NCBI RefSeq assembly: GCF_900100115.1
Contig: NZ_FNKL01000003.1
Span: 248,001 to 312,000, forward strand
Source of the DNA: Chryseobacterium soldanellicola
GTDB lineage: Bacteria; Bacteroidota; Bacteroidia; Flavobacteriales; Weeksellaceae
Reading direction: 5' to 3'
Length of the DNA stretch: 64,000 nt
The translations under genes were made by a program, and so were the position numbers. The notes under the pieces are model-generated. The model was not told where the DNA came from, did not search any database, and worked only from the letters and a program-made list of their open reading frames with translations. Every line of letters starts with the position of its first letter. Within the stretch, counting starts at the first letter, position 1. Shown in pieces: positions 8,664-16,534 of the stretch.

Positions 8664-9965
8664 ATGGAACAAAAAAAAATATTGATCATCACCTATTACT
8701 GGCCTCCTGCGGGAGGTCCCGGTGTTCAGAGATGGTTAAAATTTGCAAAATATTTACCTGAATTCGGCTGGAAACCTATTATTTTTACGCCTGAAAATCC
8801 GAGTTATCCTTTGTTGGATGAAAGCCTGCTGAAAGATGTTCCTGAAAACTTGGAAATTATTAAAACAAAGATCTGGGAACCTTATCAATTGGCTGAAAAG
8901 CTTAATAAAAGCAATAAAAAATTCAAAGCCGGACAGTTTGATGTCGGCAAAAACCAAAGCTGGAAATCCAAGCTTTCGATTTGGGTAAGAGGAAACTTTT
9001 TCATTCCTGATGCCCGGATTTTTTGGGTAAAACCTTCGACAAAATTTTTAGAACAATATTTAAAAGAAAATAAAATTGATGTTTTGGTGACTTCCGGTCC
9101 GCCACACTCTCTGCATTTGATTGGTTTAAAATTAAAAAAGAAGCTTCCGAATCTAAAATGGATCGCTGATTTTCGTGATCCATGGACAGAAATTTCTTAC
9201 TATAACCATTTAAAACTAACCAAAAATTCAGACAAAAAGCACCGCCAATTAGAAAGCGATGTTTTCAAAAATGCAGACATTACATTGGCAACAAGTTATA
9301 CAGACGCTGAAAATTTCCGCAAAAAAGGAGCGAACGCAGTTTGTATCACGAACGGTTTTGATGAAACAGACGCTTCTCAAATCCTCAAACCCTCAAATTC
9401 TCAGACTCTCAAACAAAAATTTACATTGAGTTATATCGGTGTTTTAGAGCAACTCCGAAATCCCGAAAATCTTTGGAAAACGCTCGATAATTTAGTGAAT
9501 ATAAATTCAGATTTTGCTGAAAATTTTACATTAAAGTTTGCGGGAAGAATTGATGATAAAATTTTACACTCAATTGAAAATTCCGGTTTAAAAAATCATG
9601 TTCTTAATTTAGGTTATATTTCACATGACAAAGCAATCAGTGAAATGGCAAAATCTTCGCTTTTATTAATAACCAACTTCCCTAATGAATCATCAAAAGG
9701 GATTATTCCCGGAAAAATATTTGAATATTTGGCCACCGGAAAGCAAATTATTTCGTTTGGCCCAAATGAAGCCGATGTCTCTTCAATTTTAAATGAAACC
9801 AATGCAGGAAAGCATTTCAGTTATGATGATTCCGAAAGCATCAAAAATTTCATTTTAGAAAAATTTGAATTGTGGAAAAATGGAGATCTTCTTGAAAACA
9901 CTCAAAATATAGAACAATTTTCAAGAAGAAATTTGACAAAAAAATTGACTGAGATTTTAGGCTAA
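8664..9965 (+). CDS. glycosyltransferase, GT-B fold
   Basis: 433 aa from the ATG at 8664, chosen because MEQKKILIITYYWPPAGGPG begins the GT4-like N-terminal domain. A TTG at 8628 and ATG at 8640 extend it upstream into a repeat-like stretch. The N-terminal Rossmann half contains the ADFRDPW motif. The C-terminal half has LSYIGVLEQLRNPENLW and the nucleotide-sugar region GIIPGKIFEYLATGKQI. It probably transfers a sugar to a cell-surface glycan. Residues about 239-250 (QILKPSNSQTLK) are encoded by DNA resembling the intergenic TCAAACCCTC repeat, which suggests a repeat-derived loop between the two domains. Confidence 0.88.
   Translation: MEQKKILIITYYWPPAGGPGVQRWLKFAKYLPEFGWKPIIFTPENPSYPLLDESLLKDVPENLEIIKTKIWEPYQLAEKLNKSNKKFKAGQFDVGKNQSWKSKLSIWVRGNFFIPDARIFWVKPSTKFLEQYLKENKIDVLVTSGPPHSLHLIGLKLKKKLPNLKWIADFRDPWTEISYYNHLKLTKNSDKKHRQLESDVFKNADITLATSYTDAENFRKKGANAVCITNGFDETDASQILKPSNSQTLKQKFTLSYIGVLEQLRNPENLWKTLDNLVNINSDFAENFTLKFAGRIDDKILHSIENSGLKNHVLNLGYISHDKAISEMAKSSLLLITNFPNESSKGIIPGKIFEYLATGKQIISFGPNEADVSSILNETNAGKHFSYDDSESIKNFILEKFELWKNGDLLENTQNIEQFSRRNLTKKLTEILG
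9378..9413. repeat. TCAAACCCTCAAA repeat inside the glycosyltransferase gene
   Basis: The coding strand reads CAAATCCTCAAACCCTCAAA followed by TTCTCAGACTCTCAAAC. The intergenic elements at 34.9 kb (minus of 63.9 kb) read TGAACCCTCAAACTCTCCAA. The segment falls at the junction of the two glycosyltransferase domains and keeps the frame. Confidence 0.5.
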
Positions 9966-10600
9966 ATTGTCCACTGGTCATTAATAACACCAACCAGATA
10001 ATATTTCCCCTGAAACTCTTCAAAAACCAATCGAAGACACTTCCAATCCATTTCGGCATTGGCTTGTGAACCTTTGATAAAATTTTCTGTGAAATCTGCT
10101 TTAGGATAAATTTCCTTTAAATTATTCAATGAATTTCCCTTTCCCTGGAATTTATTGAATGAAAACTGTCCAGTTACAAAATCTTTTGAATACACCCATT
10201 TGGTAAAATAATCGTCAATTGTCGCTTTATACAAATCTCCGGAACCATCCATCGTTCCCCAGGTGAAAATTGTTTTTGTCGGCTGGTATTTATCAAAATC
10301 AGCTTTTGAAAAATGCTTATCTTCCTTTGGATCTACAAAGGCATACATTGAAAACCGAACTCCTTTTTCAGGATGAATAAATTGTGCAAATTGTTTATAA
10401 TCATGATTTTTTAAGGTGTTTAAAATATCATCATTAGCTTTTTTTATGCTTTCTTCTTTGCTTATTTTTATCTGATCAGGATATGGTTCTTTTACATTGG
10501 TTTGGGCTGTAGAATCAGTTTTTTTGTCATTATTTTTGCTGGGTTCTTTAGTACATCCCACCAAACTTACAATGAATACTGAAAGAAATAATTTTTTCAT
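9962..10600 (-). CDS. hypothetical lipoprotein
   Basis: 212 aa. The signal MKKLFLSVFIVSLVGC gives a lipobox with C16, followed by a Lys/Asp/Asn/Thr-rich linker (about 17-40). A soluble domain of about 165 residues follows with no family I recognise. It is rich in Trp, Phe and Lys and ends in YLVGVINDQWTI. It is convergent with the glycosyltransferase gene and the two overlap by 4 bp at their stop codons. Function unknown. Confidence 0.75.
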   Translation of the reverse strand: MKKLFLSVFIVSLVGCTKEPSKNNDKKTDSTAQTNVKEPYPDQIKISKEESIKKANDDILNTLKNHDYKQFAQFIHPEKGVRFSMYAFVDPKEDKHFSKADFDKYQPTKTIFTWGTMDGSGDLYKATIDDYFTKWVYSKDFVTGQFSFNKFQGKGNSLNNLKEIYPKADFTENFIKGSQANAEMDWKCLRLVFEEFQGKYYLVGVINDQWTI

Positions 10601-10736
10601 TTTTTAATATTAATTGAATTAAACGACAAAACTGATGCCATTTTTGAATGTGAGCGTTTGAGGTTTGAAATGGGGCTTAATTTTGATAAATATAGTTTGC
10701 TTAAAGCCTGAAGTCTTTTAAATTACTGCTTTTTTG

Positions 10737-10744
10737 TACATTTG
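10737..10744 (+). promoter_or_regulatory. -7 box TACATTTG, leaderless-type position
   Basis: An exact TAnnTTTG match followed by C lies only 4 bp before the ATG at 10749. Transcription starting 5-7 nt beyond the box would begin at or next to the start codon. Confidence 0.5.
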
Positions 10745-10748
10745 CTCT

Positions 10749-11711
10749 ATGAAAATTCTGGATATTCTCATTGTCGGAGCCGGGCCAATAGGACTGAATT
10801 GTGCCCTTGCAGCTAAAAAAAATAACCTTACATATTTGATTATAGAAAAAGGAACCATCGTCAATTCTTTATATAATTATCCTTTATATATGCGTTTTTT
10901 TTCAACGGCAGAAAAATTAGAAATCGATGAAATTCCGTTCATCTCAACTGCTCCAAAACCAGGCAGACAAGAAGCTTTGGAGTATTATCAGGGAATCGCC
11001 AGACAGAAAAGCATCAACATTAATCTTTATGAAAAGGTCTTAAAAGTTTCAAAAGAAAATGATGTATTTGAAGTTGAAACCTCAAAAGGAAAATATTTCG
11101 CTAAAAACGTAATCATATCAACAGGATTCTATGATATTCCAAATACGATGAATATTCCGGGAGAAAATCTGGAAAAAGTAAAACATTATTATACAGAGCC
11201 CTATCCATATGCAAAACAGAAAATTGTGGTCGTTGGCTCGAGTAATTCAGCGGTAGATGCCGCATTGGAAACTTATAGAAAAGGAGCTCAAGTTACGATG
11301 ATCGTACGCCATTCTGAAATATCAAAAAGTGTGAAATATTGGGTAAAACCTGACATCGAAAACCGGATCGAAGAAGGAAGTATTGCAGTGCATTTTAATT
11401 CTGAAATTATCGAAATCAAAGAAAAAACAGTCATTTTCAAAGATGAAAACGGACAAATCCAGGAAATTGACAATGATTTTGTTTTGGCTATGACTGGCTA
11501 TCTTCCCGATTTTGATTTTTTGAAAAACTCGGGAATTGAACTGCAGGGAGAATGCTTAAATCCGTTGTACAATCCTGAAACGATGGAAACTAACGTTGAG
11601 AATCTTTATTTGGCTGGGGTTGTCTGTGGTGGAAAAGACACCCACCTTTGGTTTATTGAGAACTCTAGAATTCATGCGGAAATGATTATAAAAAATATTC
11701 TTTCTAAATAA
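10749..11711 (+). CDS. ypdA: YpdA-like FAD/NAD(P) oxidoreductase
   Basis: 320 aa from the ATG at 10749. The FAD-binding GAGPIG is at residues 10-15 and a second dinucleotide site, VVVGSSNSAVDAA, at about 160-172. The segment STAEKLEIDEIPF (52-64) is characteristic of the YpdA family (putative bacillithiol disulfide reductase). The proteins lack the CxxC pair of thioredoxin reductase, and none is visible here. The probable role is recycling an oxidised low-molecular-weight thiol. A TTG further upstream would add five residues but overlaps the -7 box, so the ATG is preferred. Confidence 0.82.
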   Translation: MKILDILIVGAGPIGLNCALAAKKNNLTYLIIEKGTIVNSLYNYPLYMRFFSTAEKLEIDEIPFISTAPKPGRQEALEYYQGIARQKSININLYEKVLKVSKENDVFEVETSKGKYFAKNVIISTGFYDIPNTMNIPGENLEKVKHYYTEPYPYAKQKIVVVGSSNSAVDAALETYRKGAQVTMIVRHSEISKSVKYWVKPDIENRIEEGSIAVHFNSEIIEIKEKTVIFKDENGQIQEIDNDFVLAMTGYLPDFDFLKNSGIELQGECLNPLYNPETMETNVENLYLAGVVCGGKDTHLWFIENSRIHAEMIIKNILSK

Positions 11712-11745
11712 TTATTTCATTAAAAAAATTTACAATATAAGTCAC

Positions 11746-11753
11746 TACTTTTG
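11746..11753 (+). promoter_or_regulatory. -7 box TACTTTTG, S41 peptidase gene
   Basis: This exact TAnnTTTG match lies 18 bp before the ATG at 11772. Confidence 0.55.
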
Positions 11754-11771
11754 AGGAATTAAATTTCCAAT

Positions 11772-12758
11772 ATGAAAAAACTTTCAATCATCTTAACTTT
11801 AATGACTACAATGAGTGTTTCGGCTCAGGTGGACAGTATTAAGGTCTACGTTACCAATGCATTGAATATCATGAAAGATAAATCTGTAAATAAAGCAAAG
11901 GTAAATTGGAAGGAAATTTATGACAAAACATTACGTGAATCTTCAAAAGCAAAAACAATTAAGGAAACTTATCCTGTTATAAAAGACGCATTACATTCAT
12001 TACAAGACGCCCATTCTAATTTTTATCCTGAAGATGTAGTAAGAGCGTACACAATGGGTTACAAGGCAACCGGTCAAGAATTTCCGGTAATAAAAAGTGA
12101 GCTTTTAAAAAACAATTATGCCTATATCAGTTTACCAAACATCGGATCGTTTAACAATGATGACTGGAATTTGTATATAGATACTTTTTATTCGAAGGTC
12201 AATGAACTACAAAAACACAAACTAAAAGGCTGGATTATTGATCTGAGAGAAAATTTTGGTGGAATGCTTTATCCGATGTACGCCGCAATTGCTCCGTTTT
12301 TAGATAAGAAAAATGTCGTCGGAACTAAGGATGCAGAAGGAAAAATTACCTATTTTAATTATGAAAACGGTAAATTTTACGAAGGCTCACAGGTAACTCA
12401 GCAATTTCAGTTAACGCAAAAAAATCCAAAACAGACAGAAAAACCAGTTGCCATATTGGTAAATAAAGTAACCGGCAGTTCCGCAGAATTTATTGCAGCA
12501 GCTTTTGTCGGTCAAAAAAATGTAAAATTAATTGGTGTAAATACGCAGGGTTTAACTTCAGGGAATCAAGAATATAAGCTGTCGGACGGATCTTTTCTTG
12601 TTCTAACGATCGGAAATATCGTTGACAGAACCGGAAAGGAATATGCTAAAATCGGCGAGGGTATTTTCCCAAATATCAAGGTAGAAAAATCAAGCGACGA
12701 AGGAAAAACCAACGAGGAATATTTGAATAAAGCTTTTAAATATATTGATGGCAAATAA
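11772..12758 (+). CDS. S41 family peptidase-like protein
   Basis: 328 aa. The signal peptide MKKLSIILTLMTTMSVSAQ covers residues 1-19. The S41 core is visible as LKGWIIDLRENFGG (151-164), the usual W-I-x-D-L-R-x-N-x-G-G strand, and NKVTGSSAEFIAAAF (231-245), which carries the candidate nucleophile serine. No PDZ domain is seen between the N-terminal helices and the core, so it is a short member. It is probably periplasmic. The substrate is unknown. It is convergent with the TonB-dependent receptor gene, with 9 bp between them. Confidence 0.82.
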   Translation: MKKLSIILTLMTTMSVSAQVDSIKVYVTNALNIMKDKSVNKAKVNWKEIYDKTLRESSKAKTIKETYPVIKDALHSLQDAHSNFYPEDVVRAYTMGYKATGQEFPVIKSELLKNNYAYISLPNIGSFNNDDWNLYIDTFYSKVNELQKHKLKGWIIDLRENFGGMLYPMYAAIAPFLDKKNVVGTKDAEGKITYFNYENGKFYEGSQVTQQFQLTQKNPKQTEKPVAILVNKVTGSSAEFIAAAFVGQKNVKLIGVNTQGLTSGNQEYKLSDGSFLVLTIGNIVDRTGKEYAKIGEGIFPNIKVEKSSDEGKTNEEYLNKAFKYIDGK

Positions 12759-12767
12759 TCAGCAAAT

Positions 12768-14798
12768 TTAAAAATCAATCTTTACACCAAAAATAAAATT
12801 CCGTTTTGCAGCCGGATTGTAAAAACGGTTTCCAAAAGCATTGATATCAAAGCCTAAAACGTAATCTGTATTGTACAAATTCTGAATTTGCAGATATAAA
12901 TTCAGTCTCGTTTTTTCAAAATCTATAGGAAATCTGAATTGAATATTTCCTACAAAACTTGATTCCGACCAAACGGAATTGGCATCATTCAAAGGCATTT
13001 TTGAGGTATAAAAATGGTAATAATCAACGGAAAGCTTTTTAAAGAAAGTAAAATTTAATAAACTATTTATTGTTGTTCGTGGAACTCCGGTTAAATCGTT
13101 TCCGGAAAAATCATTGTTGTCTTGTTTATAATTTTCAAATTTAAACTGATAAAAACTTCCGGAAAATCTGAATCTGAAATTACTGAAAACATTATTTTTA
13201 AAGTTAAAATTCTTAGATTCCAAAAGAACTTCAACGCCTTTTTGAACTGTTTCACCCGAGTTTACAAAATACTCCTGTCCTGCTTCATTTTGCCTTCTGA
13301 CAATCGCGTCTTGCATTCGAAAATCAAAATAACTTCCTTCTACAAAAATAGAGTTTCCAAATTGTTTTCTGATTCCAATTTCTTTATTCCAACCATATTC
13401 GGGAACAAGATTTACATTAAATTGTTGATTAGAAGAACGAATTTCTTCGTTGGTCGGAGCAGAATTTCCTTTTCCGATCTTTCCTCTGATTGAAAATCCT
13501 TTTGCAAAAAGATAAGTCACTCCAAAATTGGGAAGCCATTGATTTTTAAACTTAACATTTCCATTTTCAGAAGTCGGGAAAAGTCTTTCAAATTTATAAG
13601 AATTGGAATTTAAGCTGATAGAAACATCTGTAAATAATTTTTCGTTAAAATTTAATTTTTGCGAAAGAAAATAAAATCCTGAAGTATTTTTAATCTGGTC
13701 AAAATTCTGTGGATTCCCTTCAATCCCTTTGTTGTTATCATAGTTTTTAATCAAAATATCATTGATTCCGCCCTCAAAACCAAATCTGTAAGCTAATGAA
13801 ACATTACTCCAGCTTTTCTCATAATTAAAATGAGTTCGTAATACAAAATTCTTTTCAAAACGGTTTTCAAAATTGGTAATAAAAGGATTTTCAAAGTCAA
13901 CATACGAGCCTTGAACTAAAAGAAAATGTGAGAAAGTCGGACTGATCGTAAACTCATGTGAAAGTCCGGCAAGAATCATTTTATTTTGAATTCCTGCGTT
14001 TTGCTCTTTTGCGCCGGGAAGTGTTGCTGTTCCTGGCCTGGCTTGTTTTCTATTGGCTTGCATCTGCTCAAACGTCAACCCGCCCGGAGTTTCATAACCA
14101 AGATCAGAATACAACAGCATGGCTTTCAAAATAGCTTTTTTTGAATATTGAAAATCGTCTTTAATAAAAATCTGCTTTCTTTCAACAGCAGACTGCTCTC
14201 TGTAAGAATCGGTTCGATAATAATTCTGAAAAATCTCAACAAAATGTTTTTCCAATTGTTTCGAAATATCAAAACTCTGATTAAAAATTCCATAGCTTCC
14301 GATGGCAAGATTAGCAGATAAATTCTCGGAATCTTTCGTTTTAAGAAGAAGCGTTCCACCCGTTACTGCGCCGTAATCGCCACTTTCTGGACCTTTATAA
14401 ACTTCAATTTTATGAATTAATTCGGGAGAAATAAGATTGAAATAGATATTTCCTGAAGCATCCGACAAAATAAAATCATCCAGATAAACCTTCACATTCC
14501 TGACACCAAAAGGTGATCTCAACGTGCTTCCACGAAGGGAAATCCTGTAACTTCCGGGAGAACGTTCTTCCATTCGGGCTCCTGCAATTTGATTAATGGA
14601 TTCTAACATTCTTTCCGGTGTATTTTGATTCAATAAATTTTCAGAAACCACCGAAACTGACTTTGTAGAAGCCATAAAAGGCGTTGATTTTTTATAGGCA
14701 TCAATCCTAACTTCCGAAATCAATGTCGCGGAATCTTTCTTTTGTGAAAAGAAAAATGAAACGGAAAATAAGGAAAGTAGAAAATATATTTTTGTCAT
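12768..14798 (-). CDS. TonB-dependent outer-membrane receptor
   Basis: 676 aa from the ATG at 14798. The frame stays open further upstream through a repeat element, but MTKIYFLLSLFSVSFFFSQ is an evident signal peptide, so the longer start is rejected. The plug domain (about 35-150) has SISQIAGARM-like and RISLRGSTLRSPFGVRNVKV segments with VYLDDF. The beta barrel follows and ends in FGVKIDF with the C-terminal aromatic expected for Bam recognition. The plug resembles the FecA type. The ligand could be a siderophore, metal chelate or other small molecule, and no neighbour identifies it. Confidence 0.88.
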   Translation of the reverse strand: MTKIYFLLSLFSVSFFFSQKKDSATLISEVRIDAYKKSTPFMASTKSVSVVSENLLNQNTPERMLESINQIAGARMEERSPGSYRISLRGSTLRSPFGVRNVKVYLDDFILSDASGNIYFNLISPELIHKIEVYKGPESGDYGAVTGGTLLLKTKDSENLSANLAIGSYGIFNQSFDISKQLEKHFVEIFQNYYRTDSYREQSAVERKQIFIKDDFQYSKKAILKAMLLYSDLGYETPGGLTFEQMQANRKQARPGTATLPGAKEQNAGIQNKMILAGLSHEFTISPTFSHFLLVQGSYVDFENPFITNFENRFEKNFVLRTHFNYEKSWSNVSLAYRFGFEGGINDILIKNYDNNKGIEGNPQNFDQIKNTSGFYFLSQKLNFNEKLFTDVSISLNSNSYKFERLFPTSENGNVKFKNQWLPNFGVTYLFAKGFSIRGKIGKGNSAPTNEEIRSSNQQFNVNLVPEYGWNKEIGIRKQFGNSIFVEGSYFDFRMQDAIVRRQNEAGQEYFVNSGETVQKGVEVLLESKNFNFKNNVFSNFRFRFSGSFYQFKFENYKQDNNDFSGNDLTGVPRTTINSLLNFTFFKKLSVDYYHFYTSKMPLNDANSVWSESSFVGNIQFRFPIDFEKTRLNLYLQIQNLYNTDYVLGFDINAFGNRFYNPAAKRNFIFGVKIDF

Positions 14799-14875
14799 TG
14801 AATAGTTGATAGCAAAAATTATTCTTTTCTTATTTAATTTAAGGCTAAAGTTTTGTAAATGGTTGTTTTTTAATG

Positions 14876-14922
14876 AAAATATTCCCTTGTCAAGGTTCAA
14901 ACCCTCGACAAGGGAATATTTT
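14876..14922. repeat. 16-bp perfect inverted repeat, left end of composite element
   Basis: AAAATATTCCCTTGTC (14876-14891) and GACAAGGGAATATTTT (14907-14922) are exact reverse complements around a 15-nt loop. The hairpin lies 78 bp upstream of the receptor start. It could end transcription coming from the MFS gene, although the T tract on that strand is poor. Confidence 0.75.
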
Positions 14923-15086
14923 TGTGGCCCTCTTTTGCGTGAGGGATGCGGCGGGCGGCGACGAAGGAGCCGGTGCGAGTGAGGAACGAACGAGTACGGA
15001 AGCGAAGCGGACCCCAAAGCAGCCCGGTCCTAGAGATTTGTGGAATGGACCGGAGCTGGCAAATCTCTAGGACACGCCCCAATAAA
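14923..15086. repeat. GC-rich intergenic element GGGGCGTGTCC...ATCCCTCACGCAAAA
   Basis: Read on the minus strand, the element runs from GGGGCGTGTCC (15085) to ATCCCTCACGCAAAAGAGGG (near 14940). It is much richer in GC than its surroundings. It contains a 14-bp perfect stem, GTCCTAGAGATTTG (15027-15040) with CAAATCTCTAGGAC (15060-15073), around a 19-nt loop. From memory, elements with the same two conserved ends and variable hairpins are common between genes in flavobacterial genomes. Function unknown. ORFs that cross it are not considered genes. Confidence 0.65.
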
Positions 15087-15089
15087 TAA

Positions 15090-16316
15090 TTATGCTTCTT
15101 CTTTCTTATCATCAATCATCCACGGAACGATAAAGTAAAAAGCAACGGCAATAATCGTCGCCAGAACTCCTGTTCCGATCCACAAGGCATTAAACCCGAA
15201 TTTTTCAGCCAATAAAGTCCCTAAGTATGGCGTAATAATAAATGCCGCGGAAAAAGAAATCCCGTTCAGTCCCATGTAAGCTCCTTTATTGTTTTGTCCG
15301 GAACGTTTTGCAGTGATGGTCGACATGAAAGGAAGTGTCCAGATTTCTCCGATACAAAGTAATGTCATTGAAATAATCAGCCCGAGTATGCTGTAATCAA
15401 AAGCCATCATCGCATACGAAAATCCGCAAATGAAAGTCCCTAAAAGCATGGTAAAAGCCAGATTAAAATATTTTTCTGCAATCTGTACAAAGCCCATTTC
15501 GAGCAATACGATAAGAAAACCGCTGTATCCTAAAATATAGCCTATATTTTCCTGACTCAACTTCGCAACATCTTTATAAAATATCGTCAAAGTGCTGAAT
15601 AGCTGAAAAAAACACATCGAAAATAGCAAACAAAAGAAACAGTAAATCAAGAATTTACCATCCCGGTAAGGCGAATTTTCTTTTCTTACTTCAATCGCTT
15701 CTTTTACTTTTGTGATTTTTATTTTTGCTAATTTATTTCGTTTGTAAAAGAAAGAAATGTACAATATCCCAGCGAGTAAAGCCGCTAAAGCATTACTGTA
15801 AAACAAAAAATTGTAGGAAATTGCAGATAAAATTCCACCCAACGCAGGGCCAATGGAGAATCCCAAATTGACCGCCATACGATTTAATGAAAATGCCCTT
15901 GTAATATTTTCCGGTTTTGCATATTTTGTGATCGCCACCGAATTGGCAGGACGAAAAGTGTCACTCACAATACTTTGCAGTAAAATTATACTTGCAACTC
16001 CAATTTCTGTTTTAAAGACCGGAATTAAGCAAAATAAAGGCACACTCAATAACAAGCTCATATACTGAACTTTATATTCTCCAATTTTATCCGTAATAAA
16101 ACCTCCCAGCCAGGATCCGATTACAGAACCGATCCCGAAAAAGCTTAAAACAATTCCTGTATTTTCTATGCTGAAATGTAAATGATTCGTCATATAAACT
16201 CCCAAAAACGGAAGCACCATCGAACCCGCCCGATTGATGAGCATTACCAACGCGAGCATCCAACTTTCCTGGGAAAGTCCTTTGAATGAATTGGTATATA
16301 TTTTTATTATTTTCAC
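15090..16316 (-). CDS. MFS transporter
   Basis: 408 aa with about 12 hydrophobic segments and the MFS A-motif-like loop GSWLGGFITDKIGEYK (residues about 67-82). A basic cytoplasmic loop near the middle (KRNKLAKIKITKVKEAIEVR) separates the two six-helix halves. The start is a GTG at 16316; no closer ATG precedes the first helix. The substrate is unknown; YdgE/MdtG-type drug exporters are possible relatives. It lies between two repeat-filled gaps (14.8-15.09 and 16.3-16.5 kb) and appears to stand alone. Confidence 0.85.
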   Translation of the reverse strand: MKIIKIYTNSFKGLSQESWMLALVMLINRAGSMVLPFLGVYMTNHLHFSIENTGIVLSFFGIGSVIGSWLGGFITDKIGEYKVQYMSLLLSVPLFCLIPVFKTEIGVASIILLQSIVSDTFRPANSVAITKYAKPENITRAFSLNRMAVNLGFSIGPALGGILSAISYNFLFYSNALAALLAGILYISFFYKRNKLAKIKITKVKEAIEVRKENSPYRDGKFLIYCFFCLLFSMCFFQLFSTLTIFYKDVAKLSQENIGYILGYSGFLIVLLEMGFVQIAEKYFNLAFTMLLGTFICGFSYAMMAFDYSILGLIISMTLLCIGEIWTLPFMSTITAKRSGQNNKGAYMGLNGISFSAAFIITPYLGTLLAEKFGFNALWIGTGVLATIIAVAFYFIVPWMIDDKKEEA

Positions 16317-16346
16317 AATTTCTTATGTTTTAATTAATATTTTTTA

Positions 16347-16392
16347 GATAGGATTTCATCCTATTCTTCGTTAAATCGTCCCTTCGGGACTC
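16347..16392. repeat. GATAGGATTTCATCCTAT...CCTTCGGGACTC repeat, copy 1
   Basis: GATAGGATTTCATCCTAT (16347-16364) is a palindrome, followed by CGTCCCTTCGGGACTC with its own short stem. A second copy in the same orientation is at 46326-46371, with compensating changes in the second stem (GTTCCTTCGGAAC). Confidence 0.75.
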
Positions 16393-16424
16393 TTTGAGTT
16401 AAGCTCGCAAAGTGTTTCACTCAG

Positions 16425-16475
16425 CAAGACCTTACTACCAAGAGATTGCTTCGTCGCTTCGCTCCTCGCAATGAC
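16425..16475. repeat. AGATTGCTTCGTCGC...CTCGCAATGACA dispersed repeat
   Basis: AGATTGCTTCGTCGCTTCGC continues into TCCTCGCAATGACA. Read on the minus strand it is the TGTCATTGCGAGGAGCGAAG type. Diverged copies are at 44119-44152 (opposite orientation), 44240-44274 and 63786-63818. Confidence 0.75.
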
Positions 16476-16476
16476 A

Positions 16477-16512
16477 TAAAAAAACAGAGCTTAAAAATTA
16501 AGCCCTGTTTCA
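16477..16512 (-). terminator. terminator of glnS
   Basis: On the minus strand AAACAGGGCTTAA pairs with TTAAGCTCTGTTT with one mismatch, followed by a run of T (plus-strand AAAAAAA). It lies just beyond the glnS stop at 16535. Confidence 0.75.
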
Positions 16513-16534
16513 TTTATAATGATATAAATAAATT

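Noticed and set aside
14799..15017. 73-codon N-terminal extension of the TonB-dependent receptor
   Set aside because: It translates the GC-rich intergenic element and would place the clear signal peptide in the middle of the protein; the ATG at 14798 is used.
14873..15115. Short ORFs on both strands over the repeat at 14.9-15.1 kb
   Set aside because: They follow the hairpin element, have Arg/Pro/Gly-rich composition unlike any neighbour and no start context.
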